Of a stretch of DNA of 64,000 bases, positions 32,430 through 42,290 are shown piece after piece. Under the pieces are notes generated by a model. That model was not told the DNA's origin. It searched no databases and saw only the letters and a list, made by a program, of their open reading frames with translations. How positions within the stretch are numbered: the stretch's first letter is position 1; each line of letters begins with the position of its first letter. Source of the stretch: Channallabes apus (Eukaryota; Chordata; Actinopteri; Siluriformes; Clariidae); assembly GCA_030522415.1 (NCBI GenBank), contig CM060109.1, positions 31,083,892 to 31,147,891 of the forward strand, given 5' to 3'. The translations under genes were made by a program, and so were the position numbers.

Positions 32430-33437
32430 CATAATATGATCTTTTTGAGTTATGAGGTTTTTTTATTATACATAAGACAACCTTTCAGTTTTGTAAATAT
32501 TCTAGTTATAGTGTGTTAAGTTTTTCTTTAGGTTAAACGGTTTTGAGAATTAGACCATCCAGCTAAGATCAATATTATGTCGTTGATTGATAAAATCTGG
32601 ATTAAGGATATTTTATTTTGTTTTATTTATTTAATTTGTATTTTTCATCTTCCCCCCTGAGGGATTGCCACCTTATTGTGGTCAGGGGATTTGCGTGCCT
32701 CAGTGCTTGGATGTTTACCGAGGGCTCAAGGGAGGTGTGTCTGTGTATGTGTGTGTGTCTGTGTGTGAGTGCGCGTGCGCTTTAGCCTGTCATTTTTTCA
32801 GCGGATTTTTCCGCTGCCGCAGATCAGTTTATCAACTTGTAATATATAAATTTTAGGAATATATTAACATGTGGAGACATCATTATATGTTGAATGGAAC
32901 TTGTAAGCCTTTGAATGGTGTTAAAAATACTTGCAAAACAAGTATTGCAGCCATACATTGGAGGGAACTTCTGAGGTGGTCAGTGATTGATGGCACGGTC
33001 GGTCGGAGGGGGTTGTGATCACACCTATAGATCTTTTGTTCTAGGCTATCGGTCAAATATCTCTCCACTTGGAAGCAAAAACATGCAAGGGATTTCAGCA
33101 TCTCGACGCACATACTAAGCTGTTTATAAAGTAGACACTGTTTGTTTTTTCATTTTGTAATCTTTCCCGTGTTTACCGTGTACTGTACAATGTATATTCA
33201 TTTTTTAATGAATTACTGTAAATACTACACATTCCGTTGATTTTACCAGAAATTACTTTTCTGTTTTTTGTGTGTGCTAAACTAAACTTCAGGGTCAAAG
33301 TAATAGCGATTTTATTTGAAAAGTATTATATATTTACAATGCTGATAAGTTCAAGCTTAGATTCATATATAAACTGCTTCAAAGTCTTTCCACCCCGTGA
33401 CAGCTGAAATCCGACAGCCGCAGGGCTCAAGGGAGGT

Positions 33438-33476
<39 letters not shown>

Positions 33477-34317
33477 TATGTGTGTGCGTGCGCGCGCATA
33501 CTTCTTCTACTGTTATAAAAACTCTAAATATAAACAAACTAAATACAGCTTTTTTTTCAGAGGTAAACGGAAAAGTGAAGATGTTCAGTGTCACTATGCA
33601 GATGTTACACTCAGTGGAGTTACCGAAATCATTGGTTTAGTCCTCATCATTTCCACATTTCACTCGCTTTTATTCCTCTTATGTGAACATAAACAGTGAA
33701 ACATTCCACAGGTTTATAATACACAGCGGCCAAGTGAACCACGTTCCTGTCAAACGAAACGAGGTATAATCGTGGTGTTTGCTTCGGTTATGACACACCA
33801 TAGTTTATTATCTGCTGTGGTAGATCTGATTATTTATCCAAACACAATAATAAAGCTTTATATCCTCAGGAGGGCTCAGTACATTGTTTTAGCGATAGTT
33901 TCACGGAAGCGAGTTCAGAACTAATCTAACCAAACCAAAAAAAAAAAAAAAAAACATCCGAAGCTTCAAATAGAATGAACGAACTAATGAAATGGATATA
34001 TATGTAATTGATATACTGTATATACAGACGTGTGTGTGTCATTTTAATTCAAATGAACATTTTAATGTTTTCTGATACACTTATCAACTTATCCACATAC
34101 ACTTATCAACACAAACTCTCCGTGCACGCACACACACAATCTCTAAAAAATTAATATTAATAACTTACATATACAAATAAACAAAAATATAAACGTCTAT
34201 TTTGAAGTTTACGGTGAACGCAGAGTCGGCTAAGCACACGTGATGACGCGCGCGCCCTCACCTCTGTTACGGCTGCCTACAGTATTTGGCCAAAAGAATT
34301 GTAATAATTGAACGATA

Positions 34318-34422
34318 TGCCTGGTCCTGGAAAGAGACATCAACAGTCCGGCGCTGAGAAACGAAAGAACCGAAAGAAAAAAAAGCCTAAGATGAAGCCC
34401 GTGCATCAATTCCAGAAATAAA
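34318..34422 (+). pseudogene. Short frame with SGAEKRK motif (right arm)
   Basis: Inverted copy of 28561-28665 with the same 34-residue reading. Its preservation in both arms reflects arm identity and is not by itself evidence of selection. Confidence 0.35.
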
Positions 34423-34609
34423 ACTTTACTTTATTCTGTCGACGTTAATAATGTAATAACGTAACATTAACGTAAAATAACGCAAATTTCATTTAACAGC
34501 AGGGGGGACAATAAATATATATTTTTATAAATTTATTGCATTGTTTATGTTGTTTACAGTCAAGCCATCAACATACAATAAAATGTAAACATGAGATCTA
34601 AACTAAAAA

Positions 34610-34731
34610 CTGTGCTCCCTGTGCTGGTGCTGGCAATATCATCTCTTTGTTCTGCTGTCTCCGGCTCCCTCCCTGGTTCTGAATCTGCCTCTACCTCTAC
34701 TCTCACTGTCTCAGAACAGACTGACTCCTGA
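34610..34731 (-). pseudogene. Exon-like acidic segment (right arm)
   Basis: Inverted copy of 28230-28350. It has several amino-acid differences from the left copy (VEVEADSEPGREPE against VEEGAGSGPGREPE), among the densest differences between the arms, which suggests no constraint on this frame. Confidence 0.35.
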
Positions 34732-35162
34732 AGCAGAAAAAAAATGCAGGAAATTATGTTTTCTAACATGCGTTAGATAGTTTTTTTTATCACTCTATAC
34801 ACAATACTTTGCTATTTTTATAGATGTTGAGCATCGTGAGCAAGCCCGAGATCATATTAACGTTAATTATCACCAGCCGGCATTAATAGCACACGAGTAA
34901 CGTGAGTTGGACGCACACCAATCGATTCGACTATGGTTAATCGCTCACTCCGTAGGCTCCCTGAATAGGCGGGAAAGGGATGGAACCGCGCATTCGTCCC
35001 GGCAGGAAAAAAAAAACTAAACAGATCTAACAGATGAGGACTCAGATTAATGTGCAAAAAATATATAATAAAACTATATAAGTCTACATAGCCTTTATAA
35101 GACTCTACCTTAAGCGCACTTAAAACATTTTATTTAGTTTTAAAATAAAACAATTTTAAAAC

Positions 35163-35236
35163 ATCACTCGGGATTCGAGCCGGCGCTTTGTAGATCACTG
35201 ACCGAGTGTTCTATCCGCTACACCAAGCGGCCACTT
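35163..35236 (-). repeat. tRNA-like sequence in right arm
   Basis: Inverted copy of 27723-27796, one T/C change in the 'cggt(t/c)agtgatc' stretch. The same caveat applies: boxes are present, a cloverleaf is not convincing. Confidence 0.55.
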
Positions 35237-35726
35237 AGAGCCAAGGCACACCAGAGACGTTAATAAGCCACTCGACTTCTTTGAAAGCAAGTGTACGTCT
35301 TTGATAAGTGACGAAGTAAGCCTGTTATAATAATAACTTGGTGTTATTTGATCTTATTGGTTTAGAAATTTATATTTAAATAAATAGTAAACTTGGCCGA
35401 TTTTGTTGTAATTTTGTTTGATGAGTGGGGATTGAAAATTCTCTTGAAAAATATGGTCATTTATTTCAGTTAATAAATCTACTATAATTTTTTTTTACTC
35501 ATTATTGTACAGTAGACATTAATAGCTCTGGTTCAGATTTTTCATGTTTGTTGTGGAAATTACCATCACTGTTGTATTTACTGCGATGAATGAAAATGTC
35601 ACTTTGCGCCACCTGGCGGCCATTTTACGAATGACTTTGAAATGCAACTGATTTATTTTGGCAGCTGTTGCCTTTAAACGGCGGTATACGCGGCGAGATC
35701 GCCATTCCAATTTTGTAACCACTGTA

Positions 35727-36763
35727 AGCCTCACGTTTTATTTCAGTCTTTTAATGCAATTCTTAATGGTCCCCAAATTGCCAGTTTCGAAAGCTCATAT
35801 AAGGTGTGTGAAAACTTTCTCCACTTTTTTATTGATAAGGTTTCTTCTACAAGGGCTCTTATCACATCTCCTGCATGTAACGCATCTATTTCCATTTCTG
35901 TCTCTAGCTCTGCTGTTTTTAACCAGTTTGAGCCCATCTCTCTTTCCTTTCTGTTAGAGATTATTAATATTATGAAGCCTGCAGGATCTCCTGCTGATCC
36001 CATTCCTCCACATCTCTTTAAAGAGTTGGCTCCCATTCTAGGTCCTAAAGTTTAAAATATTATAAATAGCAGCTTGGGATCTGGGGTGGTACCCACCCAT
36101 TTTAAACATGCAGTTGTGCAGCCTTTGTTAAAAAAACCTAATCTTGATCCGTCTGTGTTGTCTAATTACAGACCAATCTCTAAGCTACCATTTCTGTCTA
36201 AGATTCTGGAGAAGGTAGTTTATACACAGCTAATAAGTTATCTTGGTGAGCATGGAATGCTTGAGGTTTTTCAGTCTGGTTTCAAGGCTCTTCACAGTAC
36301 TGAAACAGCTCTGTTAAGAGTCTTAAATGACATTTATCGTATTACTGATTCTGGTGACTCTGTGATTCTTCTGCTGCTTGATTTAACAGCTGCCTTTGAT
36401 ACAGTAGACCATGACATTCTTCTGTCACGCTTAGAACACTGGGTGGGAATTAGGGGAACAGTTCTAGACTGGTTTAGATCCTATCTTATTGATAGAACTT
36501 TTTCTGTTAGCCTTGGAGATCTTGAGTCATCATCGGCTCCTCTTACATATGGGGTTCCACAGGGGTCTATCCTTGGACCCCTTCTTTTCTCATTGTATTT
36601 GCTGCCGCTCAGCTGTATCCTGAGAAATCATGGCATCTCCTTTCACTGCTATGCAGATGACAGTCAAATTTATCTCCCGTTAAAACAGAAGGAAGGCTAC
36701 TCTGTCAAGGCGCTGTTAACATGTCTAGATGATATAAAAGCATGGTTAGCCCAAAATTTTTAA
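35727..36763 (+). pseudogene. L2-B reverse transcriptase, first part
   Basis: The frame resumes KPHVLF, then shows PADPIPPHLFKELAPILGPK, a stop at 36054, and the RT blocks [60 protein letters not shown] and [12 protein letters not shown] (catalytic YADD). It ends in a stop at 36763. A poly-pyrimidine variation near 35740-35800 shifts the phase. It is dead, but the catalytic motifs are still readable. Confidence 0.85.
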
Positions 36764-37411
36764 AATTTTAATGATAAAAAGACAGAGGTTTTGGTATTCG
36801 GTCCTGGTGCCAGGGGTAAAGTTCCACCTCTGGATTTAGGAGATTTGGGGCAGTATGTTAAACCTACAGCGTCGAATTTAGGGGTTATTTTTTATCATGG
36901 CCTTAAATTTGACAAACAGATTAGTGCTGTGGTTCGGTCCAGTTTCTTTCAGTTAAGGCAATTGGCAAAACTTAAACCTGTTTTGTCCTTTAGGCTGTTT
37001 GAAATAGCCATCCATGCTTTCATCACCACTCGCATTGATTACTGCAATGCTCTCTACTTTGGAGTTTCTCAGGCAGTATTACATCGGCTTCAGCTGATCC
37101 AAAACTCAGCTGCTTGACTATTAACGTCCACGCGTAAAAGAGAACATATCTCTCCAGTTCTGGCTTCTCTTCACTGGCTCCCGGTACAGTACCGAATAAA
37201 TTTTAAAATTCTCTTGGTCACGTTTAAATGTGTACATGGCCTTGCCCCTCCCTACCTCTCTGATCTGCTCCAGCCCTATGCCCCACCCCGGTCTCTCAGA
37301 TCATCAGATAAACATTTGCTGATGGTACCCAAGACCAAATGCAAGCTCAGGGGTGATCGGGCATTTTCTGTGGCAGCTCCTAAATTATGGAATGACCTAC
37401 AGTACCATTAA
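36764..37411 (+). pseudogene. L2-B reverse transcriptase, C-terminal part
   Basis: Two pieces are visible, 36791-37117 with SNLGVIFYHGLKFDKQI and ITTRIDYCNALYFGV, and 37214-37411 with VHGLAPPYLSDLL and GDRAFSVAAPKLWNDL. Stops at 36761-36763 and near 37117 and a shift near 37120 separate them. These motifs are characteristic of the L2 C-terminal region. Confidence 0.85.
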
Positions 37412-37720
37412 CCATTCGTGAGGCCACAGCATTGAGGGTGTTTAAGGCTAGTCTTAAAACTCACATGTTTTCTCTGGCATTTAAACCAACATGAGATGTT
37501 AATTTTATATATTGCTTGATATGCTTGTGATTGTGATTTTAATTATGTTCTTCTTTTATTATTTTATAAATTGTTTTATTTATTTTTTTATTATTATCTT
37601 GTATTTATTTTTATTTTATTAGATTACTGTTATTATTATTATTTTTTATGTGAAGCACTTTGGGACATTCTTGTTTGTTAAAGTGCTATACAAATAAATA
37701 TGAGTTGAGTTGAGTTGAGT
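37412..37720 (+). mobile_element. L2-B 3' end and (TGAGT)n tail
   Basis: The AT-rich 3' UTR ends with gtgaagcactttgggacatt, 'gtgctatacaaataaa' and about four GAGTT units (37700-37720). This is the common teleost L2 3' stem-loop plus tail. Confidence 0.8.
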
Positions 37721-37724
37721 GTTC

Positions 37725-38267
37725 ATTAAAGTGCATACAACAATGATTAAACTTTTCAGGTCTGTTGGAGCATCAGGAAGGTAAAGTATTTATCAACCAA
37801 TATTTACATTTTACCTACTGCAAACTAGTGGACATAGTGCAAAACTAACTTGTGTGACTTATTACTTGACTTGATATAACAAGCCATGAATAGAAAACAC
37901 ACAGAAAGGGTATTATTAGGCAGCAAAGTGAAAGGATCAGTGTTAATATTGTTTACAGGGGAAGATATATCAAAGACTAAAAAAAGATGCAATTCAATAG
38001 AAATATTGGTAAATAACTGAGAAAGGATTAACAACACTGCGAAATTTCATTATTTTTATTTATTAAATTTTGCACATTTATAAAAATAATTATGTGTTGT
38101 ACAGTATATTCACATTAATGAATACAGTAGCTCTGTTGTACGGTAACAGTTATCCAGAAGTAGTGCATACATTTATTGTTTCAGCTCTTGGAGACATATT
38201 GAGCATCTTCAGTTATCATTACTCACTGAATGTTTTTTAGTACCTACTATGCACTACTGATACTATA
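37725..38267. other. No gene; AT-rich spacer between L2-B and Tc1-B
   Basis: Short frames only, low complexity, no recognisable repeat. Confidence 0.6.
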
Positions 38268-39887
38268 CAGTGGTGTGAAAAACTATTTGCCCCCTTCCTG
38301 ATTTCTTATTCTTTTGCATGTTTGTCACACTTAAATGTTTCTACTCATCAAAAACCGTTAACTATTAGTCAAAGATAACATAATTGAACACAAAATGCAG
38401 TTTTTAAATTAAGGTTTACGTTATTAAGGGAGAAAAAAACCTCCAAATCTACATGGCCCAGTGTGAAAAAGTGATTGCCCCCCTTGTTAAAAAATAACTT
38501 AACGGTGGTTTATCACACCTGAGTTCAATTTCTGTAGTCACCCCCAGGCCTGATTACTGCCACACCTGTTTCAATCAAGAAATCACTTAAATAGGAGCTA
38601 CCTGACACAGAGAAGTAGACCAAAAGCACCTCAAAAGCTAGACATCATGCCAAGATCCAAAGAAATTCAGGAACAAATGAGAACAAAAGTAATTGAGATC
38701 TATCAGTCTGGTAAAGGTTATAAAGCCATTTCTAAAGCTTTGGGACTCCAGTGAACCACAGTCAGAGCCATTATCCACAAATGGCAAAAACATGGAACAG
38801 TGGTGAACCTTCCCAGAAGTGGCCGGCAAACCAAAATTACCCCAAGAGCGGAGAGACAACTCATCCGAGAGGCCACAAAAGACCCCAGGACAACATCTAA
38901 AGAACTGCAGGCCTCACTTGCCTCAATTAAGGTCAGTGTTCACGACTCCACCATAAGAAAGAGACTGGGCAAAAACGGCCTGCATGGCAGATTTCCAAGG
39001 CGTAAACCACTTTTAAGCAAAAAGAACATTAAGGCTTGTCCAAATTTTGCTAAAAAACATCTCAATGATTGCCAAGACTTTTGGGAAAATACCTTGTGGA
39101 CCGACAAGACAAAAGTTGAACTTTTTGGAAGGTGCGTGTCCCGTTACATCTGGCGTAAAAGTAACACAGCATTTCAGAAAAAGAACATCATACCAACAGT
39201 AAAATATGGTGGTGGTAGTGTGATGGTCTGGGGTTGTTTTGCTGCTTCAGGACCTGGAAGGCTTGCTGTGATAGATGGAACCATGAATTCTACTGTCTAC
39301 CAAAAAATCCTGAAGGATAATGTCCGGCCATCTGTTCGTCAACTCAAGCTGAAGCGATCTTGGGTGCTGCAGCAGGACAATGACCCAAAACACACCAGCA
39401 AATCCACCTCTGAATGGCTGAAGAAAAACAAAATGAAGACTTTGGAGTGGCCTAGTCAAAGTCCTGACCTGAATCCTATTGAGATGTTGTGGCATGACCT
39501 TAAAAAGGCGGTTCATGCTAGAAAACCCTCAAATAAAGCTGAATTACAACAATTCTGCAAAGATGAGTGGGCCAAAATTCCTCCAGAGCGCTGTAAAAGA
39601 CTCGTTGCAAGTTATTGCAAACGCTTGATTGCAGTTATTGCTGCTAAGGGTGGCCCAAACCAGTTATTAGGTTCAGGGGGCAATTACTTTTTCACACAGG
39701 GCCATGTAGGTTTGGATTTTTTTTCTCCCTAAATAATAAAACCCCTCATTTAAAAACTGCATTTTGTGTTTACTTGTGTTATCTTTGACTAATAGTTAAA
39801 TGTGTTTGATGATCAGAAACATTTTGTGTGACAAACATGCAAAAGAATAAGAAATCAGGAGGGGGCAAATAGTTTTTCACACCACTG
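38268..39887 (+). mobile_element. Tc1-B: full-length Tc1-like transposon (1620 bp)
   Basis: It has the same ends as Tc1-A between TA at 38266-38267 and 39888-39889, and the same layout with the gene on the plus strand. It is 12 bp longer than Tc1-A, accounted for by the four codons missing from Tc1-A. The LTR element begins 33 bases beyond its right end. Confidence 0.95.
38647..39732 (+). pseudogene. Tc1-B transposase with stop at codon 36 and altered C-terminus
   Basis: ATG at 38647 begins the first DNA-binding helix-turn-helix; TGA at 38752-38754 falls at codon 36, the same place as in Tc1-A. Downstream is open for over 300 codons: SGRQTKITPRAERQ, WTDKTKVELFGRC (Lys replaces the Glu after the catalytic Asp of Tc1-A), QQDNDPKHTSKSTSEW and SPDLNPIEMLWHDLK, spacing DD34E. 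One extra A near 39657 shifts the last codons, so the normal GGPTSY end becomes a longer tail. A shorter protein from Met at 38800 would lack the first DNA-binding domain. Confidence 0.9.
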
Positions 39888-39920
39888 TATGTATAAAGTC
39901 ATATCTCTTTGTTACGAACC

Positions 39921-40264
39921 TGTCACGTTTCCCTCTGTGTCTGCGTCTGGAGTGTGTGCGTGGCATGAATGCGGAGGAAGCGAGCTGACGGTTTAACAAT
40001 GTCCTTTTATTTGGCATTTAAAGGCAAACATAACTCCAAACACAAACTGAAACTTAACTATAACAAAAGCTAGACGCCTGACTGCTGTTCAGTCAGGCTA
40101 TTTATAACAAACATAAACAAATTAACTTCCCTCGGTTCAGGTGAGCTTCTACGTCACCTGACCGAGGTGCAAACTGGGAACTGAAGTCAAATATCAAACA
40201 AAAACAAACTACAAACTAAAACCAAAAGCGGGCGTTAGGCGCCCTCTAGGGGTTAACCGTCACA
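39921..40264 (-). repeat. 3' LTR of the single-ORF element
   Basis: Contains, on the minus strand, a TATA-like tataaata (about 40100), a perfect 8-bp hairpin (gcctgact/agtcaggc, 40078-40100) and a 14-bp stem with one bulge at 40129-40167 enclosing 'tacgtca'. The stop codon of the ORF lies inside its first 19 bases. Confidence 0.9.
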
Positions 40265-42267
40265 GTACTCCCCCCCAAAGAAATGCTCCTCCGGAGCATC
40301 GCCAGAGGCCCCGGGCACCCACCCCACAGTACTACCTTCGGCCTCCTGACCAGGAGGCTGGGTGACGGTCCCGGAGACGTGCTCGACGGAGGCGTTGGAG
40401 CGCTCACTGCGCTCGACGGAGGCGTTGGAGCGCTCACTGCGCTCGACGGAGGCGTTGGAGCGCTCACTGCGCTCGACGGAGGCGTTGGAGCGCTCACTGC
40501 GCTCGACGGAGGCGTTGGAGCGCTCACTGCGCTCGACGGAGGCGTTGGAGCGCTCACTGCGCTCGACGGAGGCGTTGGAGCGCTCACTGCGCTCGACGGA
40601 GGCGTTGGAGCGCTCACTGCGCTCGACGGAGGCGTTGGAGCGCTCACTGCGCTCGACGGAGGCGTTGGAGCGCTCACTGCGCTCGACGGAGCCGTTGGAG
40701 CGCTCACTGCGCTCGACAGAGGCGTTGGAGCGCTCACTGCGCTCGACGACGGCCCTGGAGCGTGCAGTGCGCTCGACGACGGCCCTGGAGCGTGCAGTGC
40801 GCTCGACGACGGCTCTGGAGCGTGCACGACGCTCGATGACGGCTCTGGAGCGTGCACGACGCTCGACGACGGCTCTGGAGCGTGCACGACGCTCGACGAC
40901 GGCTCTGGAGCGTGCACGACGCTCGACGACGGCTCTGGAGCGTGCAGTGCGCTCGACAGCGGCGTTGGAGCGTGCAGTGCGCTCGACAGCGGCGTTGGAG
41001 CGTGCAGTGCGCTCGACAGCGGCGTTGGAGCGTGCAGTGCGCTCGACCGCGGCGTTGGAGCGTGCAGTGCGCTCGACCGCGGCGTTGGAGCGTGCAGTGC
41101 GCTCGACAGCGGCGTTGGAGCGTGCAGTGCGCTCGACAGCGGCGTTGGAGCGTGCAGTGCGCTCGACGACGGCTCTGGAGCATGCACGACGCTCGACGAC
41201 GGCTCTGGAGCGTGCACGACGCTCGACGACGGCTCTGGAGCGTGCACGACGCTCGACGACGGCGTTGGAGCGTGCAGTGCACTCGACAGCGGCGTTGGAG
41301 CGTGCAGTGTGCTCGACGGCTCAACGTCGTCCTCAAAGCCGGGAGGCGGCAGAAGAACGCATGTGTCGGACAGCGGCTGCTGACACGCTGGCTCGCTGTC
41401 CTCGAAGCCGGGAGGCGGCGGCAGAACGGGAGCGTCGGTCAGCTGCTGCTGACACGCTGGCTCGCTGTCCTCAAAGCCGGGAGGCGGCGGCAGAACGAGT
41501 GTGTCGGTCAGCGGCTGCTGACATACTAGCTCGCTGTCCTCGAAGCCGGCAGGCGGCGGCAGGATGAGTGTGTCGGTCAGCGGCTGCTGACATGCTAGCT
41601 CGCTGTCCATGAAGCCGGGAGGCGGCGGCAGAATGGGTGCGTCGGTCAGCGGCTGCTGACACGCTAACTCTCCATCCTCAAAGCCGGGAGGCGGCGGAAG
41701 AACGGGTGCATGGCACAGCGGCTGCTGACACGCTAGCGCACTGTCCTCCGTGGCAGGTTCAGGCAGTGGCCGGGGGAGGAGTGCATCGTCCAGATCCGGG
41801 AGGGGGATCGCTTCCGGGACTACAGGCTGGTTCTCCCGAACCTGGACGAACTGCAGTTGGAGCTGCAGCACCTGCTCGCGCAGGTCACGAATGCACTCCT
41901 CGTTGCGCTCTGCCCACTGCCTGTAGAACTCCTCTGTCTCTCCCTCGGCTGCTACACCTCTCGGCGGTGTGCGCCGGATGGCGAGCCCGCAGCCTTCCCA
42001 GCTCTGCTGCGCCATCCTCTCCCTCTGTGTCGCTTTCTCCTCCTGCCTCTCCGCCTCCTCGGCGTACCTGCAGTTCTCCCAGCTTTGCCAGAACTCTGTC
42101 TCGCTGTGCTCCTCGCTGTCTTCCCGCAAGCCCTCCTGCTCCATCAGCAAGCTGTACTCCCAGCTGTGGTACATGTCCTCCTCGCTGTCCTCTAGCCAGT
42201 CCGCCAGCTCGTTGGAGATGGTAATCACGCCCCCCCAAAATTCGTCCCGGGGGGGAACCTCCGCCAT
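40246..42267 (-). CDS. Repeat-rich Gag-like protein of the single-ORF LTR element (673 aa)
   Basis: I choose ATG at 42267 (MAEVPPRDEFWGG), 24 bases inside the LTR boundary, because the equivalent site exists in Gypsy-2; the frame is also open upstream to 42387 inside the LTR. Residues 1-110 are acidic with many Trp; about 112-146 predict a coiled coil (RNEECIRDLREQVLQLQLQF). Then come six 23-residue repeats (core LACQQPLTDA.ILPPPPGF) and 31 ten-residue repeats (SSAVSAPTPP and SSALHAPTPL types). There is no zinc knuckle and no enzyme motif. The last codons and TAG are in the 3' LTR. A structural Gag role is inferred from position; the function is unknown. Confidence 0.7.
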   Translation of the reverse strand: MAEVPPRDEFWGGVITISNELADWLEDSEEDMYHSWEYSLLMEQEGLREDSEEHSETEFWQSWENCRYAEEAERQEEKATQRERMAQQSWEGCGLAIRRTPPRGVAAEGETEEFYRQWAERNEECIRDLREQVLQLQLQFVQVRENQPVVPEAIPLPDLDDALLPRPLPEPATEDSALACQQPLCHAPVLPPPPGFEDGELACQQPLTDAPILPPPPGFMDSELACQQPLTDTLILPPPAGFEDSELVCQQPLTDTLVLPPPPGFEDSEPACQQQLTDAPVLPPPPGFEDSEPACQQPLSDTCVLLPPPGFEDDVEPSSTLHAPTPLSSALHAPTPSSSVVHAPEPSSSVVHAPEPSSSVVHAPEPSSSALHAPTPLSSALHAPTPLSSALHAPTPRSSALHAPTPRSSALHAPTPLSSALHAPTPLSSALHAPTPLSSALHAPEPSSSVVHAPEPSSSVVHAPEPSSSVVHAPEPSSSVVHAPEPSSSALHAPGPSSSALHAPGPSSSAVSAPTPLSSAVSAPTAPSSAVSAPTPPSSAVSAPTPPSSAVSAPTPPSSAVSAPTPPSSAVSAPTPPSSAVSAPTPPSSAVSAPTPPSSAVSAPTPPSSAVSAPTPPSSAVSAPTPPSSTSPGPSPSLLVRRPKVVLWGGCPGPLAMLRRSISLGGSTVTVNP
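40381..41310. repeat. Coding minisatellite, 31 units of 30 bp
   Basis: The unit gctcgacggaggcgttggag plus cgctcactgc repeats without any indel, so the frame never shifts. The first 12 units are nearly identical; later units fall into cgtgcagtgc and cgtgcacgac subtypes arranged in blocks, which shows block duplications. Open frames on the opposite strand here are mirror artefacts. Confidence 0.95.
41331..41744. repeat. Coding minisatellite, 6 units of 69 bp
   Basis: Units start at 41331, 41400, 41469, 41538, 41607 and 41676 with c(c/a)t(c/g)aagccgggaggcgg, each 69 bp or 23 codons. Units differ by a few substitutions, and the period is again an exact multiple of three. Confidence 0.9.
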
Positions 42268-42290
42268 GCCACTTGAACGGTCTAGCTTTC

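Larger units (their letters stand above)
31712..35384 (-). repeat. Right arm of the giant palindrome
   Basis: It is the reverse complement of 27573-31244. Its main differences are a poly-A plus (AT)n block at 32364-32425 that the left arm has only in short form (about 30540-30570), and scattered substitutions around 34670-34700. The two arms are otherwise close to identical along their whole length. Confidence 0.9.
27227..35724. mobile_element. 8.5-kb TA-flanked unit with terminal inverted repeats and a giant palindrome
   Basis: The left end is CAGTGGTTACAAAAT and the right end its exact complement, with weaker matching for about ten more bases. TA lies on both sides, and removing the unit plus one TA restores the L2-B frame. 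So the insertion was a TA-duplicating event as in Tc1/mariner elements. The interior is: 346 bp unique, 3672-bp arm, 467-bp spacer, 3673-bp inverted arm, 340 bp unique. No transposase long enough to be functional is open. Whether the palindrome moved with the ends or formed later is unknown. Confidence 0.85.

Noticed and set aside
29286..33699. Paired ORFs (98 and 100 codons and others) as conserved proteins in the palindrome
   Set aside because: Their similarity follows from the arms being near-identical. They include microsatellite-coded Cys/Val runs and show no domain.
27227..35724. Treating the palindrome as a pure assembly error
   Set aside because: Not excluded, but the arms differ by a 60-bp microsatellite block, several indels and substitutions, the spacer is unique, and the outer flanks differ, which a simple fold-over would not give.
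40381..41310. A CRISPR-like array
   Set aside because: Units are contiguous 30-bp repeats with no unique spacers, and the context is a eukaryotic retroelement.
40283..41567. Long plus-strand frames (366 and 401 codons) over the minisatellite
   Set aside because: They are mirrors of a 30-bp repeat without indels, which keeps every frame open. Start, leader and repeat phase support the minus-strand frame instead.
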